In this document: positions 55,940 to 64,000 of the stretch, in pieces
Numbering within the stretch: the first letter of the stretch is position 1
How the letters are laid out: each line of letters opens with the position of its first letter
Assembly (NCBI GenBank): GCA_027491315.1
Contig: JAIXWL010000010.1
Location: 186,001 to 250,000, forward strand
Length of the DNA: 64,000 nt
Direction of reading: 5' to 3'
DNA from: Cytophagaceae bacterium
Lineage (GTDB): Bacteria; Bacteroidota; Bacteroidia; Cytophagales; Spirosomataceae
Position numbers and translations under genes: made by a program
Notes under the pieces: model-generated
Told to the model about the DNA's origin: nothing
Databases searched by the model: none
The model's input: only the letters and a program-made list of their open reading frames with translations

Positions 55940-58900
55940 ATGAAAACAAAATTTATTAGCAGCAATGCGGTTTTGCTTTTGGCATTTTTGCTGTCGATGT
56001 CATGGATTTCCATGGGTCAAGCAAAAGTGTCCACAGTAACTGGTAAGGTTACTGATGAAAAAGGTGAGCCGCTAATCGGTGTCAACATCATCTTAAAAGA
56101 AACAAGTAAAGGAACTACGACCAATGTTGATGGTAAGTATTCCATTAACGTTACCAATGCTCAAAGTAAATTAATCTTTTCTTTCGTTAGTTACGAATCC
56201 AAAGAAGTAACTGTCGGAAATCAGAGCGTAATCAATGTAAGCTTATCCCCAGACGCCAAAAGTCTATCCGAAATTGTGGTAGTAGGTTACGGTGTTCAGA
56301 AGAAGGCAACTGTATCGGGTTCTGTAGTTTCTGTGAAAGGAAATGAACTACAAAAATCACCTAGTGTTAACTTAAGTAACTCCTTAGCCGGTAGAATGGC
56401 TGGTGTGGTTGCTGTAAACCGTAGTGGTGAGCCAGGATATGATGGATCTTCTATTCGTATCCGTGGAGCCAATACATTAAATAACAATGATGCCTTAATC
56501 GTAATTGATGGTATTCCAAACAGAGCGGGTGGTTTAGATCGTATAAACCCGGCTGACATTGAGACCATCTCCGTTTTGAAAGACGCATCAGCTGCTATTT
56601 ATGGAGCGCGTGCTGCGAATGGGGTTATCTTGATCACTACCAAAAAAGGAAAATCAGGTAAGCCAGAATTATCTTACTCATTTAACCAAGGTTTTGCTGA
56701 TCCTACAGTTGTTCCTCGCTTAACCAATGCCGCTCAATATGTGAGTATGTTGAATGACTTGGATATTTATCAATTACCAACCAACCAGTGGAAAGATGCT
56801 ACTGCAGCATACAAATCTACAGGCGTTTTTAATGGTAGAAAAGCACCATATAGCCCAACAGACATCCAAAAATATGCGGATGGATCTGATCCATGGTTAT
56901 ACCCAAATACAGATTGGTATAAAGCTACTTTAAAATCATGGTCACCTCAGTCGCGTCACAACGTTCAAATGAGCGGGGGTAGCGAAAATATTAAGTACTT
57001 AGCCTCTTTAGGCTATCAAAACCAAGATGCGTTTTACAAAAATTCAGCAACAGGTTTTGAGCAATATGATTTACGTTTAAATCTAGATGCTAAGATCAAT
57101 GAAAATGTAAATTTATCCATTGGCGTTTTAGGTCGTGAGGAATTCCGTAGATTCCCAACCCAATCTGCAGGAGCCATTTTCCGTATGCAAATGAGAGGAA
57201 AGCCTCAAGAGCAGGCATTTTGGCCAAACGGATTACCTGGTCCAGATATCGAGAACGGACAAAATCCAGTGGTTATTACCACAAACCAAACAGGTTATGA
57301 CCGTGATAAACAAAGTTATTTTCAAACCAACGGACAATTGGATGTTAAAATTCCATGGATTCAAGGTTTAAAATTAACGGGTACTGCTGCCATTGATAAG
57401 CGTTTCCGTGCTACTAAACGTTGGGAGACACCTTGGACATTATACCAAAGAGGATCTGGATTCGAAGCAGATGGAAAGACTCCAATATTGGTGGCTAACA
57501 AGCGTGGTCCAGCTGAGCCTCGTTTAACGTTAGGTGATGAAAACCAATTGAATATCCTATTGGGAGCTATTGCTACGTATGAGCGTAAATTTAATGCACA
57601 TGGAATTACTGTTTTAGCAGGAACCAACAGAGAAACCATTGACGGAGATAACTTCAATGCATACCGTCGTTTCTTCATTTCACCAGCATTAGATCAAATT
57701 TTTGCCGGTGGTGATTTAGAGAAAAATAACGGTGGTGGTGCATTTGAAAGAGCTCGTTTGAACTATTTCGGTCGTGTGGCTTATAACTACAAAGAGAAAT
57801 ATTTAGCGGAATTCTTATGGCGTTATGATGGTTCAGATATTTTCCCTGAAGCAACCCGTTACGGATTTTTCCCAGGTGGTATGTTAGGATGGGTGATGTC
57901 TGAGGAAAGTTTCATTAAGGATCAATTACCAGCCATTAACTTCTTGAAATTGAGAGGTTCTTGGGGTCAAATGGGTAATGACCAAATCGCGACTTACCAG
58001 TATTTATCTACGTACGGATTTAGATCTTACATCATTGGAAACGTAGAGACTAAAACCTTATTTGAAACTAAAATCCCTAATAATAACATCAAATGGGAGG
58101 TGGCTACTAACTCGGATATCGGTTTAGAAGGATCCTTATTCAATGATAAATTGACATTTGAATTAGATTATTTCTACAATAAAAGAACAGATATTCTTTG
58201 GGTAAAAAATGCCTCAGTTCCACAGTCAACTGGTTTAACTCTACCTGCTCAGAATATTGGTGAAGTAGAGAACTCTGGTTTTGATTTTACCTTAGGTTAC
58301 CGTAGCCAAATTGGTGAGTTAAAATACAATGTTGGAGTGAATGGAGGTTATGCTAAGAACAAAATTTTATTCTGGGATGAGGCACCGGGTGCACCAGAAT
58401 GGCAGCGTTCTACTGGCAGACCAATGAACACTTTTGTAGCATATCAGTACGACGGAGTATTTAAAGACCAAGCTGAAATAGATGCAAATACGATTAACTA
58501 TAAGGCTATCGTTAATACATTACGTCCAGGTGATATGAAATACAAAGACTGGAATGGAGATGGTAAAATTACACCAGATGATATGGTACGTAATGACTTC
58601 ACTCAATTGCCTATGTTCCAAGGAGGTATCAACATCGGCGCTACTTACAAGAATTTTGATTTAACCATCTTATTCCAAGGAGCTGCTGGAGCGAAGCAAT
58701 ACATCAGTGCAGGTGAAATGGGTAACATTGGAAACTATATATCTGATATCTATGAAAATAGATGGACGGTTGAAAACCCAAGCAGCGTACACCCTAGAAT
58801 TGCAAACCGTAACGATCAATATTATTCTGCCAACAACACCTATTGGTTACGTAGCTCAGATTATATTCGTTTGAAAAACTTTGAAATTGGATATAATTTA

Positions 58901-59074
58901 CCAGAAACAATTTTGACCAAAATCGGTTTAAAAAACTGCAGATTGTACACCAACGGCTTAAACATGTTAACGTGGGATAAGTTGAAAATCTTCGACCCAG
59001 AAACAGTAAGCTCTACAGGTCAGTATTATCCGCAATCTAAGATTATCAACTTTGGATTAACAGCCACGTTTTAA
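55940..59074 (+). CDS. susC: SusC/RagA-type TonB-linked outer-membrane receptor
   Basis: From the ATG at 55940 the protein has 1044 residues with a signal peptide ending MGQAKV. It shows the CarboxypepD_reg domain (VTGKVTDEKGEPLIGVNIILK, residues about 35-110), a TonB-box-like VVVGYG, the plug (LSNSLAGRMAGV, IRIRGANTLNNNDALIVIDGIP, IETISVLKDASAAIYGARAANGVILITTKKGK) and a long barrel. SusC takes glycans or peptides into the periplasm with SusD. The substrate is not indicated by any nearby enzyme except the VCBS gene. Confidence 0.94.
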   Translation: MKTKFISSNAVLLLAFLLSMSWISMGQAKVSTVTGKVTDEKGEPLIGVNIILKETSKGTTTNVDGKYSINVTNAQSKLIFSFVSYESKEVTVGNQSVINVSLSPDAKSLSEIVVVGYGVQKKATVSGSVVSVKGNELQKSPSVNLSNSLAGRMAGVVAVNRSGEPGYDGSSIRIRGANTLNNNDALIVIDGIPNRAGGLDRINPADIETISVLKDASAAIYGARAANGVILITTKKGKSGKPELSYSFNQGFADPTVVPRLTNAAQYVSMLNDLDIYQLPTNQWKDATAAYKSTGVFNGRKAPYSPTDIQKYADGSDPWLYPNTDWYKATLKSWSPQSRHNVQMSGGSENIKYLASLGYQNQDAFYKNSATGFEQYDLRLNLDAKINENVNLSIGVLGREEFRRFPTQSAGAIFRMQMRGKPQEQAFWPNGLPGPDIENGQNPVVITTNQTGYDRDKQSYFQTNGQLDVKIPWIQGLKLTGTAAIDKRFRATKRWETPWTLYQRGSGFEADGKTPILVANKRGPAEPRLTLGDENQLNILLGAIATYERKFNAHGITVLAGTNRETIDGDNFNAYRRFFISPALDQIFAGGDLEKNNGGGAFERARLNYFGRVAYNYKEKYLAEFLWRYDGSDIFPEATRYGFFPGGMLGWVMSEESFIKDQLPAINFLKLRGSWGQMGNDQIATYQYLSTYGFRSYIIGNVETKTLFETKIPNNNIKWEVATNSDIGLEGSLFNDKLTFELDYFYNKRTDILWVKNASVPQSTGLTLPAQNIGEVENSGFDFTLGYRSQIGELKYNVGVNGGYAKNKILFWDEAPGAPEWQRSTGRPMNTFVAYQYDGVFKDQAEIDANTINYKAIVNTLRPGDMKYKDWNGDGKITPDDMVRNDFTQLPMFQGGINIGATYKNFDLTILFQGAAGAKQYISAGEMGNIGNYISDIYENRWTVENPSSVHPRIANRNDQYYSANNTYWLRSSDYIRLKNFEIGYNLPETILTKIGLKNCRLYTNGLNMLTWDKLKIFDPETVSSTGQYYPQSKIINFGLTATF

Positions 59075-59093
59075 CAATTAACTAGACAAAACA

Positions 59094-60944
59094 ATGAAAA
59101 AAAGAAATTTAATCATTGCGCTATCGGTTTTGGGCACTGTCTTTACGAGCTGTAATGACGATTTTGTCAACACCAAACCTTTAGATCAACTTTCTGAATC
59201 TGTCGTATGGACAGATCCAAGCTTAGCAGATGCATTCGTTACTGAACTTTACGGAGGATTAGGTAACGGGGGATTTGACGAGCAAATGTTAGCTTCTCTA
59301 ACGGACGAGGCATCATTTACTCACCCGGGACGTGGTATTACTACCATTACCGAAGCACGTTCAAACCCTGCAGATCCAGGTTGGATTAACGGTACGATAA
59401 GCTGGCAAAACATGTACTCACGTATTCGTGCATGTAATCTAGCATTAGAGAATTTGAAAAAGGCAACTACCTTCCCAGCAGCTACCGTGAACCGGTTAAA
59501 TGGTGAGGCTAAATTCATGCGTGCCTATTTCTATCACCAATTAGTTCGCTATTATGGTGGAGTTCCTATCATAGACAAATCTTTCTCTTTAGCTGATACC
59601 GAATTCTTATCGAAAAGAAATACGATGAAGGAGTGTATCGAATTTATTGTGAAGGATTGCGATGAGGCAGCAGGCCATTTAAATGGTTTATCCCTGGCAG
59701 CAGGTCGTGCTTCAAGAGCATCAGCCTTGGCTTTAAAATCGCGTATTTTATTATATGCAGCAAGTGATTTGTACGATGCGGCTACAGCTAAGGCTAAGTC
59801 ATCGGCTATGGCAGCGTACACAAATCCAGAATATTTAGCTTATGTTGACGGTTCACGTACAGAACGTTGGACAAGAGCTAAAGATGCAGCAAAAGCAGTA
59901 TTAGATTTGCCAGGTTTAGGTAACAAATTAAACCTTACTGAGCCTGCTTCGAAGGATGATGCAACCACAAATTATTTGAACAATTCACTATCAAGAAATG
60001 GTGGAGAGAAAGAATTAATTTTTGCGCGCTATTTCATCAATGCTAAAGCTGAAAATGGAGGACGTGTGGGCTTGTTCAATGGTCCTAATGGATACAATAA
60101 CTGGGCTGGAAATGCACCTATTCAAAATTTTGTGGATGACTATGAAATGATGGATGGTTCTAAATTCTCTTGGTCTAACCCAGAACATGCTTCTGCACCA
60201 TACCAAAATAGAGATCCTCGCTTCTATGCAACCTTGATGTATGACGGTTCTTCTTGGAAGCCTCGCTCACCAAGTGCTGCAGCCAAAGATCCATTCAATC
60301 AAATTCAAACTGGACAATATGAAGTTAGTTCAGGTTCAGGTAAAGTTGCATACTTTGGATTAGATACGCGTAAAAGTTCAATTGAAGATTGGAACGGAAG
60401 TTACACGGGTTATTATTTCCGTAAATTTACTGATCCTAACCCAGCGATTGTTGACCAAAACACATGGCAACAAATTCCTTGGCCATTCTTCCGCTACACC
60501 GAAGCTGTATTGAACTACGTTGAGGCTTGTATCGAATTAGGACAAGATGCTGAAGCTCGTGCTTGGTTGAACAAAGTTCGTTTCCGTTCAGGTATGCCAG
60601 CTATCACCGAAAGTGGCAATGCTCTTCGTGAGCGTTATCGCAATGAACGTCGTATTGAAATGGCCTTTGAAGAGCAAAGATACCATGATGCACGCCGTTG
60701 GATGATTGCTAGTTCTACCCTAGGAAGAAAGGTTCAAATCATTAACGTGATAGGAACATTGAAACCAGGTAAAACTGTTACTCTATACAGAAATGACCCT
60801 ACTAGCTACGATTATCAATATAAGGTAGTTGAAATGGACCCAGGTAAAGAAAACCGTGCTTGGTTAGATAAGATGTATTTCTTACCTATTCATCGCGATG
60901 AAATGAACCGTAACAAGAATTTGGTTCAGAATCCTGGATATTAA
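59094..60944 (+). CDS. susD: SusD/RagB-type nutrient-binding lipoprotein
   Basis: The 616-residue protein has a lipoprotein signal (FTSCNDDF, Cys about 20), TPR-type helices in the N-terminal half (RIRACNLALENLKKA, GEAKFMRAYFYHQLVRYYGGVPI) and the C-terminal SusD block (RYTEAVLNYVEACIELGQ, RNERRIEMAFEEQRYHDARRW). It forms the lid of SusC. It starts 19 bp after susC and ends before a terminator; the VCBS gene follows. Confidence 0.94.
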   Translation: MKKRNLIIALSVLGTVFTSCNDDFVNTKPLDQLSESVVWTDPSLADAFVTELYGGLGNGGFDEQMLASLTDEASFTHPGRGITTITEARSNPADPGWINGTISWQNMYSRIRACNLALENLKKATTFPAATVNRLNGEAKFMRAYFYHQLVRYYGGVPIIDKSFSLADTEFLSKRNTMKECIEFIVKDCDEAAGHLNGLSLAAGRASRASALALKSRILLYAASDLYDAATAKAKSSAMAAYTNPEYLAYVDGSRTERWTRAKDAAKAVLDLPGLGNKLNLTEPASKDDATTNYLNNSLSRNGGEKELIFARYFINAKAENGGRVGLFNGPNGYNNWAGNAPIQNFVDDYEMMDGSKFSWSNPEHASAPYQNRDPRFYATLMYDGSSWKPRSPSAAAKDPFNQIQTGQYEVSSGSGKVAYFGLDTRKSSIEDWNGSYTGYYFRKFTDPNPAIVDQNTWQQIPWPFFRYTEAVLNYVEACIELGQDAEARAWLNKVRFRSGMPAITESGNALRERYRNERRIEMAFEEQRYHDARRWMIASSTLGRKVQIINVIGTLKPGKTVTLYRNDPTSYDYQYKVVEMDPGKENRAWLDKMYFLPIHRDEMNRNKNLVQNPGY

Positions 60945-60958
60945 TCTAGTATATTTGT

Positions 60959-61000
60959 AAGGAAATGGTAAAGTAGAAATGCTTTACCATTTCCTTTTTT
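60959..61000 (+). terminator. Terminator after susD
   Basis: AAGGAAATGGTAAAG/CTTTACCATTTCCTT stem with an 8-base loop and TTTTTT. Readthrough would reach the VCBS gene 23 bp on. Confidence 0.85.
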
Positions 61001-61022
61001 CATTAATTATCTATATTGTATC

Positions 61023-64000
61023 GTGAAGAAATATTTTGCTCTCTTACTACTAATCCTCAGTTTTTCATGCCAAAAGGCAGAAACAAATGAAGAGAGCAAT
61101 CCTGAACCTCAACTTTTCCAATTACTAAGTCCGGAAAAAAGCCATGTCAATTTTGAAAACAAAATTGAAGAGGGCCTCAATACCAATGTCCTGATGTATG
61201 AATATTTCTACAATGGTGGGGGTGTTGCCACAGGTGATTTAAATGGAGATGGAAAACAAGACATTTATTTTTCCAGTAATATGGAAAACAACCATTTATA
61301 CCTCAATCAAGGTAAAATGGAATTTCAAGAAGTCGCAGAAAAAGCCGGAGTAAGTGGCAGACCTGGACCCTGGAAAACTGGGGTTTCTTTGGTTGACATC
61401 AATGGCGACAAAAAACTAGATATTTACCTATGCTACTCAGGAAATTTGCCTCCTGATAAAAAAAGAAATCAATTATTTATCAATCAAGGAAACGATACGA
61501 CGGGTATACCGATTTTTAAAGATGAGGCCGCAGCCTATGGCTTGGATAGCCCTGCCAATAGTACTCATGCCGTTTTCTTTGATTATGACAAAGACCAAGA
61601 TCTAGATATGATTTTGGTGAATCATAACCCTAAATCACTACCCATATTAGATGAATCTAGTACCGCTGATTTACTTCAAAAAGAAGATCCCAACAGCGGC
61701 TTACGCTTCTTCATTCAAAAACAAAAAGGACATTTTGAAGATAAAACAAGCTCCTTAGGTATTACTAGTTCCACCCTATCCTATGGTTTAGCCGTAGGAA
61801 TTTCTGATATCAATGCCGACGGCTGGTTGGACTTTTATGTATCCAATGATTATACCGTTCCTGATTATTTATACATCAACCAACAAGGTAAAAAATTCAA
61901 AAACGTCATTCAAAAAAGCATGGGGCATACCTCCCACTTTTCCATGGGTAATGACATTGCCGACATTAACAACGATGGCTGGTCAGATATTTTCACCTTG
62001 GATATGTTGCCGGAAGACAATTTGAGGCAAAAGAATTTGATGGCTCCAGACAACTACGAGAAATTCAATTTCAATGTAGCTGTTGGTTTTGGCCATCAAT
62101 ACATGAGAAATATGTTGCAAGTCAATCAAGGGATTGACCCCAACACACAAGAACCTAAATTTCATGAATTAGGGCAATTAGCCGGAATTTCCAATACGGA
62201 TTGGAGTTGGAGTGCACTCTTCGCTGATTACGATAATGATGGCTGGAAAGACCTTTATATCACCAATGGTTATTTGAGGGATTATACCAACCTAGATTTT
62301 CTGAAATACATGGGTGATTATGTTCAGAACAATCAAGCTGCTATTCAGAGGCAAAATGTGTTGGAACTCGTTCAAAAAATGCCTGCTTCCAATATTAGCA
62401 ATTACATGTTTAAAAACCATCAAAATGGTAACTTTAAAGCGGTGACCCAAGCTTGGGGAATGGAAACCACATCCAATAGTAATGGTGCTGCTTACGCTGA
62501 TTTAGACGGAGATGGGGATTTAGAATTAATTGTAAATAACATCAATAAACCAGCCTTTATTTTTGAAAATAAAAGCAATGAGCTAAAAAAAGAAAACAAA
62601 AATCTTCAAATTGAATTGCAAGGTGAAGGTTTAAACACCTTGGGATTAGGGGCTAAAATTTGGGTATACCAGGCTGGTAAAAACCAATATGTAGAACAAA
62701 ACTTATATCGTGGTTATCAATCCAGCGTATCTCCTCTCTTACACGTAGGTTTAGGAAATAAGAGCATGGTGGACTCTATTGTCATCACTTGGAATTCAGG
62801 CAAATCACAAACCATAAAAAAACCACAAAAGACCCTCATTATTTTAAAAGAATCAGAGGCTAAACTAATTGCTAAAAAAGCCCAAATTCAAGAGAATACG
62901 TTTTTTGTTCAAACAAAAACACTTCAATCTTTTGAGGATTCCAAAGAGAATTTCAATGATTTTAAACGTCAAACCCAAATCACCTTGCCTTTGTCCTTTG
63001 TAGGTCCATGCCAAGCAAAGGGAGATGTGAATGGAGACCAGTTAGAAGATTTATTTGTTGGCAATCAAGGCGGTAAAGGAGCTAACCTATATATTCAAAA
63101 GAGCTCGGGTGATTTTACACGTATGCCTTCAGCCATGAATCAAGACCAGGGTTTTGAGGATAGTGATGCCCAGTTTCTGGATGCCGATGCCGATGGCGAC
63201 CTAGATTTATGGGTGGTCAGTGGTGGTTATGGATTGATGGAAGAGAATGACCCTCACCTAACAGATCGCTTGTACCTAAATGATGGTCAAGGGAATTTCA
63301 AAAAATCCCTGGTTCCACTGCCTAGTCAGGGCATAAGTAAATCCTGCATTCAAATCATTGACATCAACCAAGATCGACTACCCGATGTATTTGTAGGTGG
63401 TCGCGTAATTCCTGGAAACTATCCTGTTTGTCCTAAATCCTTTATTTTGATGAATCAAGGTGCGGGTAAATTTAAGGATATCAGTGCTCAGTTTCCAAGT
63501 ATTCAACAAGCGGGCATGGTAACAGACGCTTCATGGGATGATTTGAATCAAGATGGAAAAAAGGAATTAATTTTGATAGGGGAATTCATGCCGATTAAGA
63601 TTTTCACTTGGAATAAAAAGACTTTTGAAGAAAGTACCAACCAATTCTTTGAAGAATCACCGCATGGTTTATGGAATACACTTCGCGTGGAAGACCTGAA
63701 TCGAGATGGTAAAAAAGAATTATTGGTTGGCAATTTAGGCTTAAATAGTCAATGGAAGGCATCAAGCCAACAAGCCATGGAACTTCATTTTAAAGACTAT
63801 GACCAGAATGGCTCCATAGACCCTATTTTGTTTACCTATGTCAAAGGTGAATCCGTACCCTTTATGACGCGAGATGAATTACTGGATCAAATGAGCATCA
63901 TGCGTACTCGGTTCACCGATTACCAAAGTTTTGCAGAAGCAAAATTATCGGATATCATAACAGAAGAAGAACAAAAAGGGGAGCAAATTTTGAAAGCAAA
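61023..64000 (+). CDS. CRTAC1/VCBS-repeat lipoprotein, C-terminus cut by window edge
   Basis: An open frame from the GTG at 61023 runs to the window end with no stop (992 codons). Start: KKYFALLLLILSFSCQK, a lipoprotein signal with Cys at about residue 18. Repeated FG-GAP/VCBS units follow (GDLNGDGKQDIYFSSNM, VDINGDKKLDIYLCYSG, DYDKDQDLDMILVNHNP, DLDGDGDLELIVNN). An ASPIC/UnbV-type segment (LGLGAKIWVYQ, YQSSVSPLLHVGLG, VDSIVITWNSGKSQ) lies at about residues 540-600. Such proteins commonly follow SusCD and are surface lipoproteins; the role is unproven. Confidence 0.85.
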   Translation, partial: MKKYFALLLLILSFSCQKAETNEESNPEPQLFQLLSPEKSHVNFENKIEEGLNTNVLMYEYFYNGGGVATGDLNGDGKQDIYFSSNMENNHLYLNQGKMEFQEVAEKAGVSGRPGPWKTGVSLVDINGDKKLDIYLCYSGNLPPDKKRNQLFINQGNDTTGIPIFKDEAAAYGLDSPANSTHAVFFDYDKDQDLDMILVNHNPKSLPILDESSTADLLQKEDPNSGLRFFIQKQKGHFEDKTSSLGITSSTLSYGLAVGISDINADGWLDFYVSNDYTVPDYLYINQQGKKFKNVIQKSMGHTSHFSMGNDIADINNDGWSDIFTLDMLPEDNLRQKNLMAPDNYEKFNFNVAVGFGHQYMRNMLQVNQGIDPNTQEPKFHELGQLAGISNTDWSWSALFADYDNDGWKDLYITNGYLRDYTNLDFLKYMGDYVQNNQAAIQRQNVLELVQKMPASNISNYMFKNHQNGNFKAVTQAWGMETTSNSNGAAYADLDGDGDLELIVNNINKPAFIFENKSNELKKENKNLQIELQGEGLNTLGLGAKIWVYQAGKNQYVEQNLYRGYQSSVSPLLHVGLGNKSMVDSIVITWNSGKSQTIKKPQKTLIILKESEAKLIAKKAQIQENTFFVQTKTLQSFEDSKENFNDFKRQTQITLPLSFVGPCQAKGDVNGDQLEDLFVGNQGGKGANLYIQKSSGDFTRMPSAMNQDQGFEDSDAQFLDADADGDLDLWVVSGGYGLMEENDPHLTDRLYLNDGQGNFKKSLVPLPSQGISKSCIQIIDINQDRLPDVFVGGRVIPGNYPVCPKSFILMNQGAGKFKDISAQFPSIQQAGMVTDASWDDLNQDGKKELILIGEFMPIKIFTWNKKTFEESTNQFFEESPHGLWNTLRVEDLNRDGKKELLVGNLGLNSQWKASSQQAMELHFKDYDQNGSIDPILFTYVKGESVPFMTRDELLDQMSIMRTRFTDYQSFAEAKLSDIITEEEQKGEQILKA

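Overview
The window is AT-rich DNA from a member of the Bacteroidota, most likely order Cytophagales (Spirosomataceae-like). The main evidence is a gldKLMN type IX secretion/gliding cluster, a PorP/SprF homologue, a SusC/SusD pair followed by a CRTAC1-type VCBS protein, membrane-bound AraC-type regulators, an ilvDBNC operon with a short leuA, and several promoters of the Bacteroidota type (-7 element TAnnTTTG, with no Shine-Dalgarno sequences). Genus and species cannot be decided from the sequence alone.

Layout. 1-5284 (minus strand): gldN (cut by the window edge), gldM, gldL, gldK and a PorP/SprF-family protein. 5374-8356: hemD, a DUF4271 membrane protein and sucD. 8500-11615 (plus): recN, a small lipoprotein, a SCO1-type protein and a c-type cytochrome. 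11612-13485 (minus): lptC and an outer-membrane beta-barrel protein. 13593-21429: mscS, then leuA, ilvC, ilvN, ilvB and ilvD for branched-chain amino acid synthesis. 21549-26758: an MsbA-like ABC exporter, L-2-hydroxyglutarate oxidase, anmK and an RluA-type pseudouridine synthase.

26771-31570 is the accessory part. A complete tRNA-Arg(CCG) gene is followed about 4.35 kb later by an exact 53-bp copy of its 3' part, and then by two degenerate copies spaced 180 bp apart. This is the signature of DNA inserted at a tRNA 3' end. The bracketed DNA has no integrase. It holds a tight minus-strand set of four genes (a VWA protein, a Cys-rich protein and two small paralogues) plus a small membrane protein. 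This set is the best candidate for an undescribed system.

31629-34796: two divergent paralogous membrane AraC-type regulators separated by 768 bp that holds an orphan terminator. 34915-38899: a small hydrolase, oxyR, and a divergent exported katG. 39753-43111: a TonB-dependent-receptor-like barrel and a DUF4442 thioesterase-like protein. 43115-47005: an acetylxylan-esterase-like enzyme, a small secreted protein, an M28 peptidase and a membrane protein. 47365-50063: an SDR oxidoreductase, a small secreted protein and a porin. 50122-53341: a secreted glycoside-hydrolase-like protein with an HpcH/HpaI aldolase. 53420-55320: overlapping YHYH, MORN/YwqK-like and SCO genes. 55940-64000: SusC, SusD and a truncated VCBS protein. 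A 33-bp palindrome occurs in three intergenic places (16171, 47096, 55520).

Most of the window is ordinary housekeeping, envelope and nutrient-uptake content. Start codons were moved inward where the longest reading frame began at an implausible TTG or GTG.
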